Below, piece after piece: positions 16,738-18,414 of a stretch of DNA of 18,414 nucleotides. Source of the stretch: Bacteroidota bacterium. Its GTDB lineage: Bacteria; Bacteroidota; Bacteroidia; Bacteroidales; 4484-276. The DNA is taken from positions 1-18,414 of the forward strand of contig JABMQA010001304.1 of NCBI GenBank assembly GCA_013203545.1. Direction: 5' to 3'. The notes beneath the pieces are model-generated. The model ran no database searches and had not been told where the DNA came from. It saw only the letters and a program-made list of their open reading frames with translations. The translations under genes and the position numbers were made by a program. Each line of letters starts with the position of its first letter. Position 1 is the stretch's first letter.

Positions 16738-16935
16738 CTAAAACCAGGTATAAAACCCCTTGAGTAAGGTACTAAACGAAATATCCATCAGATAAACCAC
16801 AAATGCGATTATCAGGGAAGCAATGGATACAACAATTGCACTACTTTGAAGATCTTTCCATGTTGGCCAGGAAACTTTATGTAACAGCTCATCGTAGCTT
16901 TCCTTGGCGTAACTGAATAATTTGAATTTTACCAT
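16738..16935 (-). CDS. secE: Preprotein translocase subunit SecE
   Basis: A 65-residue single-TM SecE, the short form found in most bacteria. The amphipathic helix contains the conserved VSWPTWKDL at residues 21-29, followed by a TM helix at about 32-52. SecE clamps the SecY channel in the inner membrane. I chose the ATG at 16935 (MVKFKLF). A GTG extension to 16959 would run into the 3' end of tRNA-Trp and is rejected. Only about 21 nt separate it from that tRNA, so it must share the upstream transcript. The stop is TAG. Confidence 0.95.
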   Translation of the reverse strand: MVKFKLFSYAKESYDELLHKVSWPTWKDLQSSAIVVSIASLIIAFVVYLMDISFSTLLKGFYTWF

Positions 16936-16956
16936 TGGTTTATGTCTAATATTTTG

Positions 16957-17029
16957 CACGGGTGGTAGGACTTGAACCCACGACTCCTGGTTTTGGAGAC
17001 CAGAGCTCTACCAACTGAGCTACACCCGT
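16957..17029 (-). tRNA. trnW: tRNA-Trp (anticodon CCA)
   Basis: A full 73-nt cloverleaf on the minus strand. The acceptor stem pairs ACGGGTG with CACCCGT, the D stem GCTC with GAGC, the anticodon stem CTGGT with ACCAG, and the T stem closes with one G-U pair. The loop CTCCAAA places CCA as the anticodon, and the discriminator base is G, as usual for tRNA-Trp. No CCA tail is encoded. It lies between tuf and secE, a conserved position in Bacteroidota. Confidence 0.97.
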
Positions 17030-17053
17030 AGCTTGAAAATTATGAACAAAGGA

Positions 17054-17079
17054 GTCCCGAGAGTTGAAAACTTCGGGAC
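17054..17079 (-). terminator. Hairpin between tuf and tRNA-Trp, weak terminator or processing site
   Basis: Arms GTCCCGA (17054-17060) and TCGGGAC (17073-17079) pair over 7 bp. The interior can add four more pairs (AGTT with AACT) after a one-base bulge. On the minus strand the stem is followed by TCCTTTGTTC, a poor U-tract. It could partly terminate the tuf transcript or mark the boundary for tRNA-Trp processing. The sequence does not decide between these. Confidence 0.5.
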
Positions 17080-17114
17080 ATCCTTATATTTATAACCAAA
17101 CACCTATTTAAATT

Positions 17115-18301
17115 TTAGTCTAAAATTTCAGTTACCTGACCAGCGCCAACTGTACGTCCGCCTTCACGAATCGCAAAACGTAGGTTTTTACTCATGGCGA
17201 TTTCAGAAATCAAATTAACTTCGATTGTCAGGTTGTCACCAGGCATAATCATTTCAACACCTTCTGGGAGAAAGATCTCACCGGTAACATCAGTAGTCCT
17301 GAAATAGAACTGCGGGCGATATTTATTATGGAACGGAGTATGACGTCCACCTTCTTCTTTTTTAAGAATATAAACTTGACCTTTGAATTTTTTATGTGGT
17401 GTACCGAGCCAGGGGCTGCAATTACCATTCCCCTGCGAATTTCTTCTTTCCCTATACCTCTGAGCAACAGACCGGCATTGTCGCCAGCTTGTCCTTGGTC
17501 GAGAATCTTGCGGAACATCTCGACACCAGTTACAACTGATTTGAGTTTTTCTGCACCCATACCAATAATTTCTACCGGATTACCAGTGTTGATAATACCT
17601 GTTTCGATACGACCGGTTGCAACAGTACCGCGACCGGTAATTGAGAATACGTCCTCAACAGGCATCAGGAATGGTTTGTCCTGATCACGCTCTGGCAATG
17701 GAATCCATTCATCACATGCATCCATCAATTCGAAAACTTTTTCAACCCATTTGGGTTCTTTGTTCAATGCGCCTAAGGCTGACCCTTGAATAACCGGTGT
17801 GTTGTCTCCATCAAATTCATAAAAACTGAGGAGTTCACGAATTTCCATCTCAACCAGCTCGAGAAGTTCTTCGTCATCAACGAGGTCAACTTTACTCATG
17901 AAAACCACCAGCTTAGGTACACCAACCTGACGTGCGAGTAAGATATGCTCACGGGTTTGCGGCATAGGGCCATCGGTGGCAGCTACAACGATAATTGCAC
18001 CATCCATCTGGGCAGCACCTGTAACCATATTCTTAACATAGTCAGCGTGACCAGGGCAGTCAACGTGCGCATAGTGCCTGTTTACTGTCTCATATTCGAT
18101 GTGTGCTGTATTAATTGTGATACCTCTTTCTTTTTCTTCCGGTGCATTGTCGATCGAATCAAATGATGCGAAAGTTGCAAGGCCTTTATCCTGAAGATTC
18201 AGGGTAATGGCTGCAGTAAGCGTTGTTTTGCCGTGGTCAACGTGCCCAATTGTTCCAATATTTACGTGCGGTTTGGAACGATTAAATTTTTCTTTTGCCA
18301 T
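17115..18301 (-). pseudogene. tuf: Elongation factor Tu, frameshifted by a one-base deletion near 17402
   Basis: Translation from the ATG at 18301 gives standard EF-Tu for about 300 residues: G1 GHVDHGKT at 19-26, G2 ERGITIN at 58-64, G3 DCPGH at 81-85. After APGSV near residue 300 the frame turns to nonsense and stops at 17249. In the next frame the sequence resumes as TPHKKFKGQVYILKKEEGGR and runs to the expected end GGRTVGAGQVTEILD and TAA at 17117-17115. Restoring one base between 17402 and 17403 (GTA ACA instead of GT ACA) gives a 395-residue protein, normal length. A second oddity is Ser136 where the NKxD guanine-specificity motif normally has Asn (SKVD at 136-139). EF-Tu delivers aminoacyl-tRNA to the ribosome and is essential, so error or a second copy elsewhere are the main explanations. 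The gene lies between tRNA-Thr and tRNA-Trp. Confidence 0.88.
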
Positions 18302-18357
18302 TTTAAATTATTTATTTAATTAGGTGTTTACAAAAAAGGTTATTATTTAACTTTTCG

Positions 18358-18414
18358 AGCCAATGACGAGAATTGAACTCGTGACCCCTTCCTTACCAAG
18401 GGAGTGCTCTACCC
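18358..18414 (-). tRNA. trnT: tRNA-Thr (anticodon GGT), 5' end cut by window edge
   Basis: The visible 57 nt include the end of the D arm (GGTAGAGC), the anticodon loop TTGGTAA with anticodon GGT at 18397-18395, a variable region, the T arm ACGAG/CTCGT and the 3' acceptor strand CATTGGC with discriminator T. About 16 nt of the 5' side lie outside the window. The anticodon stem CTCCC/GGAAG has one C-A mismatch at positions 29-41 (18402 with 18390), where CTTCC would pair perfectly. It lies 56 nt upstream of tuf. Confidence 0.9.

Noticed and set aside
16936..16959. GTG-initiated extension of SecE
   Set aside because: It overlaps the 3' acceptor end of tRNA-Trp, and the ATG at 16935 gives the normal 65-residue protein.
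17394..17410. Programmed frameshift in tuf
   Set aside because: A -1 shift would restore the frame, but there is no slippery heptamer and EF-Tu is not known to use frameshifting.
1..18414. Mobile elements, CRISPR arrays or a defence island
   Set aside because: The gene order is the standard core Bacteroidota arrangement, and no transposase, integrase or spaced repeat array was seen.

Overview
This window is a core-genome segment of a member of the Bacteroidota, probably Bacteroidales-like; no 16S rRNA is present to place it further. The assignment rests on the gene order (tRNA-Thr, tuf, tRNA-Trp, secE, nusG, rplK, rplA, rplJ, rplL, rpoB, rpoC, then a DUF3467 gene), on a Bat (Bacteroides aerotolerance) operon, on a TAnnTTTG-type -7 promoter element, and on starts without clear Shine-Dalgarno sequences. 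Every gene is on the minus strand, so transcription runs from high to low coordinates.

Right part, about 18414 down to 5089: the translation and transcription super-operon. It starts with a tRNA-Thr cut by the window edge. EF-Tu (tuf), tRNA-Trp, SecE, NusG, ribosomal proteins L11, L1, L10 and L7/L12, RNA polymerase beta and beta' and a small DUF3467 protein follow. A strong hairpin plus T-tract terminator closes the unit. Four of the short gaps hold clear inverted repeats: tuf/tRNA-Trp, nusG/rplK, rplL/rpoB and rpoC/DUF3467. These are candidate processing, attenuation or autoregulation sites.

Left part, 4962 down to 1: the bat operon, with its own promoter. It encodes a MoxR AAA+ ATPase, a DUF58 protein, a signal-peptide and single-TM protein of the BatD/DUF4381 type, and the membrane-anchored von Willebrand factor A proteins BatA and BatB; BatB runs off the window. 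Just upstream of the promoter is an unusual cluster of GTTAA motifs: two copies of a 19-bp direct repeat and a separate perfect dyad.

The main anomaly is damage in the rightmost 3.5 kb. rplA has an in-frame TGA at codon 190. tuf has a one-base deletion, and a Ser where the GTPase NKxD motif should have Asn. The tRNA-Thr anticodon stem has a C-A mismatch. The roughly 10 kb of rpoB, rpoC and bat genes show no comparable lesions. Sequence error near a contig end is the simplest explanation, but decay or allelic variation cannot be excluded from the sequence. I saw no mobile element, CRISPR array or clearly new defence system.
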